This document shows positions 63,034-64,000 of a stretch of 64,000 bases of DNA, piece by piece. This stretch comes from Erwinia_E haradaeae_F. Its GTDB lineage: Bacteria; Pseudomonadota; Gammaproteobacteria; Enterobacterales; Enterobacteriaceae. The stretch lies in NCBI RefSeq assembly GCF_900698855.1, contig NZ_LR217698.1, positions 930,001-994,000 of the forward strand, in the 5' to 3' direction. Numbering within the stretch: position 1 is the first letter of the stretch; each line of letters begins with the position of its first letter. The notes beneath the pieces are model-generated. The model was not told the DNA's origin and did not search any database. It saw only the letters and a program-made list of their open reading frames with translations. The position numbers and the translations under genes are program-made.

Positions 63034-64000
63034 AATGATTCATCTAAATGTAATAAATAAAATATATACTGATGCTCAATCCGTCTTGAAAAATCTGATG
63101 CAAATTTTTAATACAATCAAATATTGAATTATAGATTCTATATTATAATTAGGGGTTAATTTGAATAAATTTATCATATTTAAAATATAATGTTAGCATG
63201 CACAACTAAACATACTATAATTTTTATTATCTCATTAATTAAAAGTAACCATTTTATAACAAATATTTTTTTACAGCATTAAATATAAAATATAAATAGT
63301 TATAGATCAAAATGCATATCATAACGCTTGTCAGAAAAATCTATGTTACAGTATAGTTTCTACATATCTAAAGACTCACAAATATAACTATTTAAGAGAT
63401 TTCTTTTAAAGAAAAAATAGAATATTCAATGATTTTTCTTCAAAAAGTAGTCTGAATATTACAATACAATTTACAAAAACTAAATTTATGTTTGAACCTT
63501 TCATGATATATAGAACAGTTATCATTTTTATCCTATAAACTTATTATATCAAAATAGTATAATTATTATATCAAAGTAATATAATAGAAATGATGAAGTT
63601 ATAATATCAGGCTATATGCATTTTAGAAACTTTTCCAACATTATCTAATCCTATTTGAATAAAATAAAAGTCATTTCCCCGCATACTTTCTAATTTGTCA
63701 AAAAACCAATAGATCAAAGAATTAGTTAAATTTTTTTAAAATAAAATTAATTAGCATTACCACGGGGTCTTTTCAGATTTACGGAAGTAATAAAAGTTAA
63801 AAAGTCATTATTAATAATAATGCAACCTAAGAAGTTATGCTAATGCACTTTATGCATTAATGTAAGACCCATCTAAAACATGAAGCGTATATATAATTAA
63901 AGAATAGTACAATTATAAACAATGTAATACCTTTCAAGTAAAAACTGCTTGTAGAAATATATTATTCTGTTAATTAAATATTCTCTTTATTAAAAGAGAA
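63034..64000. other. pykF upstream region to window end, no gene seen
   Basis: 967 AT-rich bases. Contains a tandem 22-base repeat (63541-63585) and a 7-bp hairpin TAATGCA/TGCATTA (63841-63847, 63853-63859). A small GC-richer patch near 63758-63786 has no identified function. Confidence 0.5.
63541..63585. repeat. Tandem duplication, 22-base period
   Basis: TTATTATATCAAA at 63541 recurs at 63563, with similar following bases. A short duplication in noncoding DNA upstream of pykF. Confidence 0.7.

Overview
This window looks like part of the chromosome of a host-restricted enterobacterial (Enterobacterales, Gammaproteobacteria) symbiont in an intermediate stage of genome reduction. Nearly every protein aligns over its full length with its Escherichia coli counterpart as I remember it. 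The neutral DNA is extremely AT-rich, and only about 55% of the window is coding (34 protein genes and 5 tRNA genes by my count). Functional genes sit as small conserved islands in deserts of 0.5-2.5 kb that hold no intact gene. I saw no insertion sequence, phage, integrase, CRISPR array or rRNA gene. I cannot name the species from sequence alone.

Layout. 1-374: 3' part of folA. 1536-1608: tRNA-Ala. 3666-6381: lpxK-msbA (lipid A). 6907-7602: tsaB. 7891-11787: tRNA-Trp, tRNA-Glu and murI, in an order suggesting the fossil of an rRNA operon whose 16S, 23S and 5S genes are gone. 14312-16371: tRNA-Arg, tRNA-Ser and proP. 17959-24815: rpmE, rmuC and the ubiE-ubiJ-ubiB ubiquinone cluster. 27167-32617: bioD, hda and a large HAF-repeat autotransporter. 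34345-39576: metK, pepA-holC, queE, queD. 40880-52248: the densest block, cysJIH, cysG, cysDNC, ftsB, ispDF. 53103-59184: surA-lptD with divergent djlA. 60542-63033: a Nif3-family gene and pykF.

How the genes work together. CysDN, CysC, CysH and CysJI, with CysG making siroheme for CysI, form a complete sulfate-to-sulfide route. MetK makes the S-adenosylmethionine that UbiE, CysG and QueE use. LpxK, MsbA, LptD and SurA show that a lipopolysaccharide outer membrane is still built, and the autotransporter would be displayed on it. UbiE/J/B point to aerobic respiration. QueD and QueE make queuosine precursors. Hda and HolC belong to replication, FtsB to division, and IspD/IspF to isoprenoid synthesis.

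Notable points: the rRNA-operon fossil; the autotransporter in an otherwise housekeeping-only genome; an hda gene that appears to start at CTG; an FtsB lacking its FtsQ-binding region; a ProP lacking the osmosensing coiled coil; and a window-wide excess of C over G in noncoding DNA, placing the whole window on one replichore. Family assignments rest on remembered reference proteins, not searches.
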